NCBI RefSeq assembly: GCF_020085105.1
Contig: NC_058042.1
Span: 13,532,501-13,596,500, forward strand
Source: Siniperca chuatsi
Lineage: Eukaryota > Chordata > Actinopteri > Centrarchiformes > Sinipercidae
Direction: 5' to 3'
Length of the DNA stretch: 64,000 bases
The notes below the pieces were generated by a model that had not been told where the DNA came from, did not search any database, and saw only the letters and a program-made list of their open reading frames with translations. The position numbers and the translations under genes were made by a program. Shown here one piece after another: positions 43,985 to 64,000 of this stretch. The first letter of the stretch is position 1. Every line of letters starts with the position of its first letter.

Positions 43985-45522
43985 ACTCTACATGCAACAT
44001 GGGTTCCCATTTACCCACTTACTCTACCAAGAAACTGTTGAAAATGTGTCTTAATGTATTGTATAGTCTTTAAATTAATCTAAATGTTTAACTTTTATTA
44101 AGACAGGAAGTTGTTGACTTTTTGGTGATGTCTGAGGCGCTACTTTTGGGTCCAATTCCAAGATTCCAAATCACAAATAACATTTGCAGCCAGCAGTGGT
44201 ACCTGGACAGTCACCTTGCTTTGAGTCCTCTCTCTAAAGTTATGCCTGACTCCAGCACAGTAGATGTCTATCTGAATGCAGCGTCTGCTCTCCGTAATCT
44301 CATCTCCCAATGTCCACATTGAGGCAAAGTGCTCTGGTGGGACCTTGATTCCCAGAATTCCCTTTTATCTCTTAAAGTTGGTCTGGGAAAATAAGCCAGA
44401 CAGCTGCAGAAGATAAAACGTAGTGAAAAATTGTTCAATTTCACATTTTTAAACATGCCGTCTGTCCATTGGCCAGAGCTTAAAGTCTGCTGGTTCTTCT
44501 TTTGGGATCTAATTAGACACTTAAAAAATCTTCCTCCAGACGAAGAAGGAAATCATACCTTGATTAGTATGAACAAATCAAAACCTCAAGATTTCTTAAT
44601 AAATGTAAAAGCAAAGAAATCATCATCCTGAGCACTTATGGGTAAAAATAAAGTTAATATGAGCTTTCCTAGAAGGGAAGAGAAGAGGCAAAGCAAATGT
44701 CTAAAAATTTGTCAATTTTAGGTTATTACAAATGCAGGATGAAAATCTGCACTGGCCAAATATCAATGACTCCTGGAAAGACATCATAGGACGTTCTAAA
44801 TATATCCAGTAGTTATGAATGAATGAATCTGTTTTGGTGTACATCCAAATGCTCTCTATAAGAGAGTCCTACGCAAAAACCATCCCCCAACGATCGCCTC
44901 CTCATACGTAAAGCAGTAAATAAATGGATTGACTTTTGGACAAGCGACAGTTTTCCTTCATAATTGTTAATTATCATGAGTGCTCTCTGAGGTACTTTCT
45001 ATGAATGGAGATGGGACTCTCTCCCTATTTTCTCCACCCTCTGTTCATTTTATGGGATTGGTCTTAGTTCTCAAGGACGACAAAAAGGACACCAGTGATG
45101 GAAGGAGGAGGTGCAGTGGATGGGTGGGGCACCTGCGTCATTCCTGCGCATCAGGGTTGGTGGATTTTATGGCAACGGGCGCCAGTAAGCTATATCCCCT
45201 CTAACCTCCACCCAAGTCCATCTTCCCTGCTTGACCACCAGCTGCTCCACCCACCCCCGGGTGGCTCCTCCCCGAGTCCCAGACAGAGAGAGTACAGCAC
45301 TTAAGATAATGTAAATAACCAGAGAGGGAGAGCTATTTTGAGATGCTGTCTTTCACTGTGGCTGGGGAGGGGGACAAAGATGCAAGCCAAGCGATTGTAA
45401 TTTCAGTCACGTTTTCCGACATCTCTTCTCTTTCTCTGTCTACCATCCAGCTAGCTGAAGGGCCTGACAAACAAGAAAGCGCTTGGGCCAGCTGAAAATT
45501 CAATGTAAGCCTTTTTTTGTAA

Positions 45523-45602
<80 letters not shown>

Positions 45603-47695
45603 AACAGGCAGCTGAAGGTCTTGCAAAATGAGATACCTCCTTTAAGCTTAAAATTACACACAGAAAAGAAAACATGAAAATCATTCAAATGAGCTCTAAT
45701 ATTCTCAGAAAACAGAAATCCTCCAAAGGGCTCATAAGATAAATTTGAGGGGTCACAAAATGATTAAATAGAGAGAAAAAAACCATATTTCTGCAACACA
45801 AAATAGTTTCTTTGCTCTTTCTTGTTGAAAATCACTAGTTAATTTTACTTCTTCAGGCCTCTAAAGTTATAAACATACAACAATCCGACAGTGAAGAATC
45901 CCTTTTTGGTTGAGCCCATGCAACATGACAAGGAGACCCAAGTCAACTTAGCTTTGTTTTGAAGAAATCACATGCCAGTGCTATAAAACCCACACAACAG
46001 AACCTCGTCCCTGTTTATGTTCATGTTTCAGCATCATGATCAATAACAAAAAGACAAAAAAAAAAACATGACGCATACTAAAATCTAATTTAGTGGCAAT
46101 TTTGAAAATTAGGAAAGTAAATTAAGTAAAAGCAATATTCTCAAAGTAGATTTTAACAACAGTCAGCGAACAAAAAAAAGTGGAATACCAATTTTATCTT
46201 CTTACAAAAGTAGAATTTATATATTTTCCTGAAATAATTTGTTCTTTTTTATTGTTTCATCTTTTTTGACATCAAAAATAAATAAACATTTAGACAGTAT
46301 CTTTTCCATCTAATATGAATAGATTTTAACCAGCATTATTTATCTATATAGCTTTTTTCTCCATATTTATACAAACATACACATCACAGATAAAATAATC
46401 TGTACACTGCTGTTAACAACAAATAAAGAACAGATTTGTAAATCAGAACCTGCCGCCATGTTGTTCTGCAACAGTTACTACTAAATCACAAACAAAAACG
46501 TACACAAACAACAGGAGAAGTACACTACTTGATATAATAAGATTTTTTGTAGAGGTTACATTCATATTCAAGTCTTTGTTCACTGCAGTCTAACCAGAGT
46601 CCAGTCAGAACTGTGGAAATTAAAAGTATGTCTTCTTCATTAAGGCAGTTAAAATACAAGTTAATTTTAAACACTAATTTACACTGATTCTCATGATTAA
46701 AACTGACATTAAAGAGAATATTAGCTAATGCTTCAAATCAACTACCATCACTACTGCTTGTATATTTTCTACTCAGCATGATACATGGATTGTTTCTTTC
46801 TTGATTCACAGTCAATGTGTTTATCAGTAATATAATATACACGAGAGACACGATTACCTGTAAAAACTGTATTAAACTAAATTAGTTTTGGGTGTCGGTT
46901 AATATGTGTTTCACTTCATGACATTACAGTCTATTTAATTTGTTGATTGATTTAGAAATTAAAACCCAATCATTTCAGTGCAACAAATGTGAATTTGGTT
47001 AAACATAACATAAAGTTACTGGCTTGATATAACATATTAAAGCTATAAAATTATTTCATGTTTACTTCCACTCTCTCGCAGTCTGATTATTATAATATTT
47101 TCTGTACAGTGTGTGTATCACGTTATTGCTTTTATCTAATTGGTACATACATTGGTAAACACCCTCCTTCCATACCACGGTTGTGCTGTCAGTCACTTCT
47201 TATAAAGTACCTGTCATTTGTTTCATTCCTTGTCATACTTCTGACTTCTGATGGAATATTTCACCACTGTATGCAGCATATCTTATCTCCACTCATCTGC
47301 AGTTTGGTAACGACCTGCTTTTTCATTAGTGATAGAAATGAAAATGAATCAAATTAAGAGCTAAACACAGTTTTCTTAAAGTATATCTCCAAACCAGTTC
47401 AAAAGAGGATGAATATACAGTACACCCAACTATCTATAAGTACTATATGAGTGTGTGTGTGTGTGTGTTTTGATGTACTTCACAGAAAGACAACTTCATG
47501 TCCGGACAATCAGCAAGCTGCTACACTATATATCCTTACATGTGGCTGTTATCCAATCACCAAACACTGGATGTGGTACTTTGTAGTCCCAAGAGAGGAT
47601 GTTTGCTTCTTGTCTCTTAGTTGTATCTTCTTCTTTTTGGCGTTTCTGACAGAGTAACCAGTTCTCTGGCAGTTCAGTCACGTGTTCAGCCTTTT
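43985..47695. other. Intergenic and slc5a7 3' side
   Basis: No gene recognised. The patch at 45,090-45,300 is richer in G/C but has no known protein. The region right before 47,696 should contain the slc5a7 3' UTR; a clear polyadenylation signal on the minus strand was not identified. Confidence 0.4.
45522..45599. repeat. (TA)n microsatellite
   Basis: Nearly 80 nt of TA dinucleotides, the second long TA array of the window. Confidence 0.95.
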
Positions 47696-52495
<4,800 letters not shown>

Positions 52496-53396
52496 TGTCG
52501 CACCGGTCTTCCGCTAGGAACGGGAGGGCATGGAGACCTGCTTGGCGCACGGAGAACAGAGGGTCAGATATTTAGTACAGTACAGTATAGAAAAACAATG
52601 ATTTGGCATTTAGTTTTCTGCATCTGGTCAGTTGGACTAATAACAGATACGTGCCAACATTTGGAGCATTTTGGTTCGTTTCAAATCCACAGAAAATGTT
52701 GATGTTTTAGTTGGATTAGAGGTTCAACTGACCAAAACATGCGGTAACTTCTTGAAATAAAAAAATATAATAAGAATTGTCAAAAAAAAAAAAAAATTCC
52801 TCTGCCGATTTAATAGATTCCACGCGCACTTGTGGCCCTGAAAACTGTCTTTTCTAGAAATATGACTTTCATCTCAGTACAGGTCACTTGTGGCGATCGT
52901 CACTCTTCCTTTTCACAATAAGTAAAGTGAAAATGTATTGAAAAGAAAACCTGGAAGCTCAATTTAGTATTTATTACTATTCCTTCAGGCAAAGGCATGC
53001 AGTAAGTGCCATACATTGCCTAGCTCAATTCACACAAATGTAAAATAATTCCCTACATAAATCCAACAAATCCATGAGAATTGGCTTAGAAATTATTACA
53101 ATTGGTCTTCTATTGATTGACTGCGGTTTCTGATCAAACCTTTTCGCTCTTTCCTATCTCTCCTTTTGTCCTTCTATCAGGACACATGCGCGTAAAATTC
53201 AAATTACGCACAGCGTTCATGATAAAAACATGACCACCCTGAGTTCGAGACAGCCTCATCCAAATCAGAGTGCAGGTAATTAACTCTCACCCAAAGATCT
53301 CCACTCAAATAAATAAGACATCATCCTCTAAAATGCCATTTGATAAACGTACCTAAACAGTTTACAAAAGCTTGAAAAACACATGCAAAACTTACC
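52496..53396 (-). other. slc5a7: slc5a7 5' UTR region, possible non-coding first exon
   Basis: Upstream of the ATG the minus strand shows an acceptor-like CAG at 52,540-52,538, and a donor-like sequence (TTGAG|GTAAGT) with its G at 53,395. This would fit a non-coding first exon ending at 53,396, as in mammalian SLC5A7. Predicted from splice motifs only. Confidence 0.4.
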
Positions 53397-54831
53397 TCAA
53401 GTGTTTCTAGAGTCATGTGCTGGGGCACCTGAGGCAGAAAACTGTGAGCAGAACAGTCGGGTAGTTTATTAAGAGCTTCGTCCCACTTTGCACCGCGAGG
53501 AGCAGTTAAATGAAACGGTGGTGGTCTACCGGGTGACTTACTGAGGCTTAAAAGGGGGCCGGTGCCGTCAGAGGACTGATACACACGTCAGAGGAACCAA
53601 ACGTCCCTCTTAATGAGCACCTTACATGGAGACACGTCACAGTGTACTGGTTGATCTGACCGCAGGAGGGAGGGAGAGATTCCTTTACTCAAAAACGGGG
53701 ATGGATGGGAGTCTTACTTTTTTTTCATCCACTGAATGACATGACATGAATTTTAATGTCAACGCTGCATTTTTACACATTAAAGAATCAATGATTTGTG
53801 GAAGAGTTTTATGCTTCACGTGACTCCTGCTCCTTCGAACTCAGTGCGTAACAGCCGCCTAATTGCGCAGCCACACTTCACGTGGCCTTTTATCCGCTGT
53901 CACTCTCTCCCCAGCCGACATTTTACCTTACAACCTCAATTAACTTGCCACAGAAACTGTTTCGAGCGACTGAGGAGGATGAGAAACCGTCCTGGAGATG
54001 CCCTCTTTGCTTTGCGCAGGAGAAAACTGTGGAGCGATACATTTATTAAAAAATGAACTACTTACATTTAATACACATACATTTTACGCAATTTCCGGCA
54101 TATTCAATAGCCTCTTGCCAGATGCGTTCCACTCTTCCTCCTTTTTGGGCCTAACATGGAAGAATTCGTAGACTAAAATGCTCCCCACCTTTGAGCAATT
54201 AGAAATCATTTAAGTTTACTGTGTCTGCCGCTTTCCCTTCAGGGTATATGTCAATGAACTGTGTCTACCTAATGGCCTCCTCTGCCTGAAGTCGTTTAAG
54301 CTGGGCTACTCTTGTCAAAACTAACAGGCATCCAATTAGAATGGATCCTGAAGAGCGGCAGACAGATTTAATGATACCGTCCGACTTAAACCCCCCCCCA
54401 CACACACACAAAGTATAACGACAGACACGCACAAACAGTGTAACGGAGAAGTTATTTTCTAAACAGGGCTGAGGTGGTTACTCATCAAGAGAGAGAGGGT
54501 GACAAGCTCATTTTAACCGCTAAACGCGCACAGCGCCCCCTTTTGGAAACAGAACCGTTTCAGCACCATGGACAGAGACTAATATATTTATCTCAGGTTT
54601 CTCTGGTTGAAGGTTTACATTGCTACAAAACGTTTGAATTGATCTTTATTGTACCAGTTGATGGGACTGCATTATAATGCGTGATATGATTTGTGTGGTC
54701 ATGTTTTGACATCATTGTGATAGTTGATTTCTCTGTATCTGGTCATTTCATCATGTGATGCAATATTTATTTCTGATGTTTTGTCTATAAAGAATACCAG
54801 ACTCAATGAATCTGTTTTTACTATTCCCGCC
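53397..54831. other. Intergenic, likely slc5a7 promoter side
   Basis: No gene. Frames at 53,321-53,584 and 53,796-54,056 do not resemble known proteins. The first few hundred bases may hold the slc5a7 promoter, but no core element was recognised. Confidence 0.35.
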
Positions 54832-54913
54832 CTGATGAAGAGCCTGTGAGGTCGAAACTGGTCAGCGTTTTAACCAATATGCCCGACTACTGTAAATGAA
54901 GGTTTACAGTAGT
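54832..54913 (+). repeat. Hammerhead-like motif plus hairpin
   Basis: CTGATGA at 54,832-54,838 and GAAAC at 54,854-54,858 have the order and spacing of a hammerhead ribozyme core, followed by TGGT and ACCA words able to pair as a third stem. At 54,886-54,896 and 54,903-54,913 there are perfect 11-nt inverted arms (actactgtaaa/tttacagtagt) with a 6-nt loop. The first stem of a hammerhead is not seen, so this looks like a decayed copy of a retroelement-borne motif. Confidence 0.4.
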
Positions 54914-57900
54914 ACTTCTCTCCTTGCTCTGCCTAAGAGTAGCCAAGGAGCATTTTCTGTTCTGTTCTAATAATGCTTCTTGTTAATTTAGGAAAAATAA
55001 TGAAAACGCTTTTTGATTCAGCTTGAAAGGCTCAACTATATATACTTTTTGGGGGCCTTCTGATTCCTATTTAAATCTTTGATACATTTACCATACATAA
55101 AATTACAAATAAAGACAATTTAAGAAGTTGAACATAATTAGAAAATTGTTGACTTGAATTGGATTTAGGCTGACATTTGACAAGTGCCTCTAGTCTCTAA
55201 TACTGATGCTAAATCTAAAACATCCGGAAGACAGCTGGAAAGGTTCCTAACTGCATGTTTGACAGATGGCTGGCACATGACCTTGACACTTTTTCCAAGC
55301 CAAACACTGAAGCTGAGCCTCTACGTGTTTGTGGCTTGATGATACCATCCACTTACACACGTCCTTTAGTCGTGTCATTATATCCAACATATAGATACAA
55401 ACAACACACAATTTATAAAAAATCAACCGGTGTGCTGCACAGCATAATAACAGGCATCCTCATAACTTGTATGAATGAATGTTAATGTTTAACCAAATAA
55501 ATTGGACTCCAGGTTTAATGAGCAGCTGTTGCTGGCAGCGCTCAAGATGTTCGTGAGAGAGGGAGAGAGAGTGAGAGACACACAGAGAAAGAGAGAGAAA
55601 TTAACATGAGACTCATATGAGGCCACCAGAGTGCCATTATTTCCCAAATAATGAAACAATATTCATTTTCCACAGCATTTATTCTTTGAAAATTAACACA
55701 TATACTGTAATAAACAAAATACATACAGCTCATTTGATGATACAGTTTGAAGGAAGAATCTATAACTTTGATGCTAAAGTGAACCTGTGCTCAGAGGGTC
55801 CTTGTTTTGAAATAGATGACTGGAGGACATGAAACATGACCTCACAAAGACCCTCTTCCTGTTTTGAAAATATGAAGTAAGATGTCTGGGGGGACATGAA
55901 AGTTGACCAAACTTTTCCCAGCAAATCACCACTCTAAAATGTCTTAGTTATTGTAATAGACAATATATTACAAAATCAATGTGGTGTCCTTAAAGCCACT
56001 ATGAGTAGGATTTTAATATTTTGGACTTGGGTGTCCCCCAGTGGTAGTATAAAAAAAGACAAAAATATGAGTGGGCTGAAAGTAACACAGAGCAATTTTC
56101 GCTGGAAGCGTCTCATTGCAACGAAAACATTACAGTACAATGATGTACAACTTTCAGGATGTGAAAATATTAAACCACCCAATAGCAACAAAAGCAGAAT
56201 ATTCAGCTTGTATGTCTTGTCTTTAAGCTAAAACGATCACATACTTGACATATTTGATTTTTTTTATTTGCTCTACATGAAATGTATCTGTGAAGTTTTC
56301 TATGGTTGGTAAATCTGTTGCTATGGCCTGATTAACCATGAATTGACTTTTCAATCAACAACGAATAGGAATTGGTTTGTCCAATTCACCCTATACACTG
56401 GTAATACATTCAACAGTTAATATTTTGAACCATGAACAAAATCCTTTTCAAAACAAGACATGGCTGTCTTAATGTCAATCAAACATCCTACATTTGCTGT
56501 ATAGTTTCTGTATAGTACAGTCTTAAGTGAACACGACTGTAAGGACACCCATTAGTAATCGTACTCTGACATTTTCTGTCTATATTCAGTTCCATGTCAC
56601 GTGTTATGGGGGGGGGGGGATATTTTTGGAGTGTTACAAGGCGTTTTTGTAGTTTCTGGAATTTGTGATATTTCTAGTCCTAAAAATAAGGTTTACAGAT
56701 GAGACATTTATGAACAGGATACCACAGAGTATATAAAATAAAACTATTATTTTAAATATTTTATCATACATTTTTGCCAGTTATTCCTTTTTGCCTTGAA
56801 ACTATTTAAAAACAGTGAAACACCTCTCACTTGCTGTGGAGCTTGGTTGAGGTGATGGAGCTTGATAAAAGCTAAAAAAGCAGCCATACACTCTGATCTG
56901 TACAGAAGTGTTTTTTAATGCAAGCTTTCAGTCAGAGACTTGAGAAGAGGATCAAAGGCTTGCATTAAAAACTTTGTGCAGACTGAGCAGATTTTTTTCC
57001 CAGTTGTCTGCCTTTGAAATCAGTGAAGTACCATGAGTAAATTGTAAGAATCATTTTGTTTGATTACAATTTTTTTTCTTTGAGCAACGAAATAAGGCAA
57101 AGATAAAACTACTTGAAAAATAGCTTTGTGAAGAGAAGTTTAGATTTTTAAGCAAACTTTGCAGGCTAATTAACTTGACATTCACTTTATGACAATCATT
57201 GTATTACTTGTTACAGCTAAGTTATCTATATATGTACACTTAGCCACAAGTAACAATATGTACAACAAAATCTACTGGGTCCTGGAAAACATTTAATCTT
57301 AAATACACAACATATATTTTCACAGCTACTCAAAAAAGAGCAACATTAATCAAACACGAGCAGAGCCGCATGAAGTATTAGCTGCAGTAAAGATATAGTA
57401 ACTGTTTTTAATGTGACAGTGAGATAGCCCTATATACAAGTTTTAGAAAGGCAGCGTGCACTGAAATGCATGAAATATTTTGGTATTTGTCAACCAAATA
57501 CCAGAAAATATGCCTCTGCTGAAGAAGTAAACGATCGATAACTGAACTGTTGTGATGCTTCAAACATATATAATAATGTATCTAAAGAGGCTCTGAGAAC
57601 ATTTGGCATATTTCAGAGGTGGAAACAATTTCTAAAGGACCTTTCTTACAGGTCGTTTTGTATGTATTAGCCCAGTCACCTGCTCTCAAGCAGTGGCCAT
57701 TAAATTGCAGATCAGAGCATTTATCCCCTGCTGTCAGGGTGCAGTGGAAATGAATATGATCATAGCACACAAGGCCACACCATAGCTAATATTGGTAATT
57801 GTGAGCCAGTGGACAAAGGGCAAAATACCTTGACATCATTGGTATAATGTAGTGCCAGTCTGAATCAACCAGCTGCGAAACATGTTGTCTCTTCAGGGCA

Positions 57901-60179
57901 GCTGGCACATGCCATTTGTCGGACACAGGGGATAGTTTAAGGGCTAAAATATGCAAACTAAATATGCAACCCAACAATATGCAAATACGTCCATCAAAAG
58001 TACGTCCACTAAAAGTGCTTGTTTTTGCCACTGACAGGCTCAGAAGTTTCTGACAACATTATGGAAAGATCCCTACAGAGATAAGATGACTTACTGACTG
58101 AGATTTCAGAGTGAGACTTTTCCCTGGGGGAGACTTCTGTTTCTGGTTAATCAAAAAGGGTCGTAACTCTTTAACAAAAAGGTCTATCTCTTCCATAACG
58201 TTGTCAGACACTTAAAATAACAATCTGAGCAGTAGTGGATGTACTTTTGATGGGCACAACTGCCTGCAAGGATTACTTCGCAGCCATTGCAGCCCATTTC
58301 GCGTCTCTACTGGACCAATTCCAAACCTTTTTGTACCTATTAGTCATTTAGACCCCAAAATATGTAAAAATATATTTTTACTGCCCCTGTGGACAGCTGT
58401 ATTTATCAGTTTAAACTCATAATTAATGTTACTATTGCCAATTTGTATGTTTCTCATTGACTTCACTGTTGTGGATGCATTTTTACTGTTATTACTGGTA
58501 TCAGAGGATCAAATCATGTACTCCTTTTCAGAGTGGACTACACACATTCAAGAACCATCTAAATACCCCATTAAAAACATTACTATCTCATGGTACCCCT
58601 GTAAACAGGGTCAACCAGTCTTTCAAGACTTCTATGGATGCTGCTACTTCCGATGTGTCCATCCTCATGCCCTCATGTTCTCATTGTTTTGATTTGATCT
58701 GGAAAAATATGAGAAATGCAGTTAATCAGCAAAACATAGAGCACGTCATGTAAAAATCAATAAAGATCAGTGTCATGTATGTATCACTGTCTCTCATAAT
58801 GGAGGGAACCAACATACTGAGCATGTGGCTCAGTAGCGGAGAAATTGATTGCGCTGCAGGAACAGGTTGAGGAGTTTCTATGGATGTTGTAACTGCTGTG
58901 AATGCAAACTGACTACTACTGCCATCCTCTGCAACAGAGCTAGCTATAAACCTTTCAGAGGCACCTTTCAAGTCTTGAAACTTGAGCATTTGATACTCAA
59001 GGGATAGAATGTTCCTTTAAGAATTTGATATTGGACATCAGCACCAGCCTTATTGGGGCACCCTTGATTCAGCAGATGCAATAGGAAGCCAAAAGGCTAT
59101 AGGGGAAAAAGTTTTGGATATGGGGAGAGTTCCAGAGTTTTAGACATACTGTGCTGTTAGTTCAGAGTAGCCCTGTGGCTCACTCAGCTACTTTAAGACT
59201 AAAGCCACAATAACACAATGAAATTGGTAAGGAAAAAGTAGGGGAGTTTTTAAAAAAATATAACCTTCTACAGCTACGCAGTAACACAATAAATAACACA
59301 ACACTAAACACCCAGTACTCACTGCATAATTTGATCTATGGAAGGATTTCAATGAGAACGTCAAACATAATAAAAAGAAAAGAAGATGATGTTGAAGTAG
59401 TGGAACAGACCACACTTTGCAGGCTAATACAAAGTTATGTGCATATGCGATAAAACAAACATATGATCCATTTTGATGTGGAGAAAAACAGACATTTTCA
59501 AATTTTACACATTTGTAGGATTGACTGGGGAAATGTTTGCTATTGCTTGAAATGAGGATGATAAATAAGTCAAAGTTTTATAAATTGTAATGGAAATATA
59601 AATTTATCCTTGGAAATGTCACAATTACAAAACACCTAAACTACACCACCCAACAATAGACAAACAGGCCAATTGATGAGAGTATCATATTTCGAGTAAC
59701 ATCAGAGTAAAATTGTAGAAATACAAAATTACATAAAATGCACTGTAGGTTTTGAAAGCTGCTAAAGTTCTTGCTGCTGATTAATAGTGATCATGTCTGC
59801 AATAGGTGGCTAACATTAAACTTGAAGTTATACAACTAATGTAAGTCCATAACACAGCAAAACTAGTTTAAGCCACATTTTTATACATCTACAAATGACC
59901 CATAAATAAAAAACTGCGTACATTGGCATCATTATATCCACAGGTAAACTTTAGATGCTAACTTAGCAAAGATGAGACAAAAAGTGGTTCCTGTTATTCT
60001 GATCCTACACACACACACACACACACACACGCACGCACACACACACACACACATTTCTTAAATGGAAGTTTTTTGTTTTTTTATCTGAGCGTATAAAATG
60101 TAGGTAAAAGGTGATTTGATATACATGTATTCTACACTTAATATTGAACAAAATGTCTACCAAACTGCACTCTGAGCTT
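54914..60179. other. Intergenic between slc5a7 and arl6, last arl6 exon not found
   Basis: No gene recognised. A GA-rich low-complexity patch lies at 55,550-55,600 and an (AC)n run at 60,006-60,052. The final coding exon of the usual arl6 form is expected on the minus strand here but could not be identified. Confidence 0.4.
60006..60052. repeat. (AC)n microsatellite
   Basis: About 23 AC units with two GC interruptions, some 180 nt downstream of the last identified arl6 exon. Confidence 0.95.
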
Positions 60180-60227
60180 AGCACACCATCACACTCCCAC
60201 TCTCATTCATATGAACTCTCATCATAC
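60178..60227 (-). CDS. arl6: Possible arl6 read-through C-terminus
   Basis: If the donor at 60,227 is not used, translation continues past WLQ with GMMRVHMNESGSVMVC and stops at TAA 60,180-60,178. This would replace the usual C-terminal residues with a new 16-residue tail. A longer, eye-enriched ARL6 isoform with a different C-terminus (BBS3L) is known in vertebrates, but I cannot say this is its equivalent. Confidence 0.3.
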
Positions 60228-63450
<3,223 letters not shown>

Positions 63451-63484
63451 TGGCTAGCCAGCAACCATCAGCTGTCTGTCTGAT

Positions 63485-64000
63485 CTACAAGAAAAACGAC
63501 ATAAATACTGTAACAGTTAGAAGGTACCAGCATCTCTGGCACAGATTGCGGGCTGTTTCAGTTGTCCTAGAGGTTTACATCCGCACTTCTTGCTCTGGTT
63601 AAAGATATTAATACAGTACATGCATCCAGTACGGTGTTATGTCATTTTACTTATTTGAAAGGATTCATTTGGCGTGTCCTCTAACTTACATTTGCTGCGC
63701 TGAGACAAACCTGGTATTAATGTCACACATCTGTTGCTGTAGCTACTCCCACGAAAATGATAATGTCGCATTTGCCCCTGAAAATAAGGTTTTAGTTAAC
63801 GCTATCACAATGAAGGAAGCGTCGATTACACAGTGAAAAAACTGTTTAACGTTTTCCCTGAGAAACATCAAGAGGCAGCGATTTCAGCAAAAGCATTTAA
63901 CGCTAGTTAGTTAATTAACTTCCACCCTCTCCTATAAAGACATTTCGCCTAACTAGTCTAACGTTAAGAGACGACATTCGTGTCTTATCAACAGAGCAAT
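63485..64000. other. Upstream of arl6, promoter side
   Basis: No gene recognised. It should hold the arl6 non-coding first exon and promoter, but I could not identify a start site. The frame at 63,639-63,836 has no known homology. Confidence 0.35.

Noticed and set aside
44980..45304. Open frames in a G/C-richer patch
   Set aside because: No family resemblance, no splice sites supporting them.
45333..45688. Open frames with Tyr-Ile runs on the minus strand
   Set aside because: Produced by the TA array at 45,522-45,599.
56884..56910. Minus-strand acceptor giving DQSVWLLF and stop, as last arl6 exon
   Set aside because: The length and phase fit by chance, but only the first two residues match the ARL6 end and it is 3.3 kb away.

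Overview
The window looks like a piece of a ray-finned (teleost) fish nuclear chromosome. The genes have many small exons with GT-AG introns. The four proteins are clear vertebrate orthologues. The intergenic DNA is AT-rich and carries repeats typical of teleosts: a Tc1-like transposon, L2-like and other non-LTR fragments, palindromic MITEs, and (TG)n and (TA)n microsatellites. All family calls come from reading translations and splice sites by eye; no search was run.

Four protein-coding genes are supported. (1) lmo7, + strand, 1,074-20,065. It is cut off by the left edge, and 26 exons in the window keep one continuous frame (1,317 codons plus stop). It encodes the end of a calponin-homology domain, a long low-complexity/coiled region, a PDZ domain and a C-terminal LIM domain. 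(2) kctd12, - strand, 33,513-34,307, a single-exon GABA-B receptor auxiliary subunit with a T1/BTB and an H1 domain. (3) slc5a7, - strand, 47,696-52,495, eight coding exons giving a 601-aa high-affinity choline transporter. (4) arl6 (BBS3), - strand, 60,228-63,450, six coding exons of a small GTPase that recruits the BBSome; the usual short last coding exon was not found.

Layout: 1-20.7 kb is lmo7 (with a LINE fragment and two palindromic elements in introns). 20.7-33.5 kb is intergenic, with an old Tc1 element inserted in another repeat plus several MITE/SINE-like pieces. 33.5-34.3 kb is kctd12. 34.3-47.7 kb is intergenic, with two MITEs that still show terminal inverted repeats and target-site duplications, a telomere-like repeat and two possible conserved non-coding blocks. 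47.7-52.5 kb is slc5a7. 52.5-60.2 kb is intergenic, with a hammerhead-ribozyme-like motif. 60.2-63.5 kb is arl6, with an antisense L2-like fragment in intron 1. The last 0.5 kb shows nothing I can name.

The genes do not form a pathway. lmo7 is a junction/cytoskeleton scaffold, kctd12 tunes GABA-B signalling, slc5a7 supplies choline for acetylcholine synthesis, and arl6 works at cilia. The lmo7-kctd12 adjacency matches human 13q22. I found no wholly new system. The points most worth checking are a candidate premature terminal exon in lmo7, a possible read-through isoform of arl6, and the palindromic/MITE elements.
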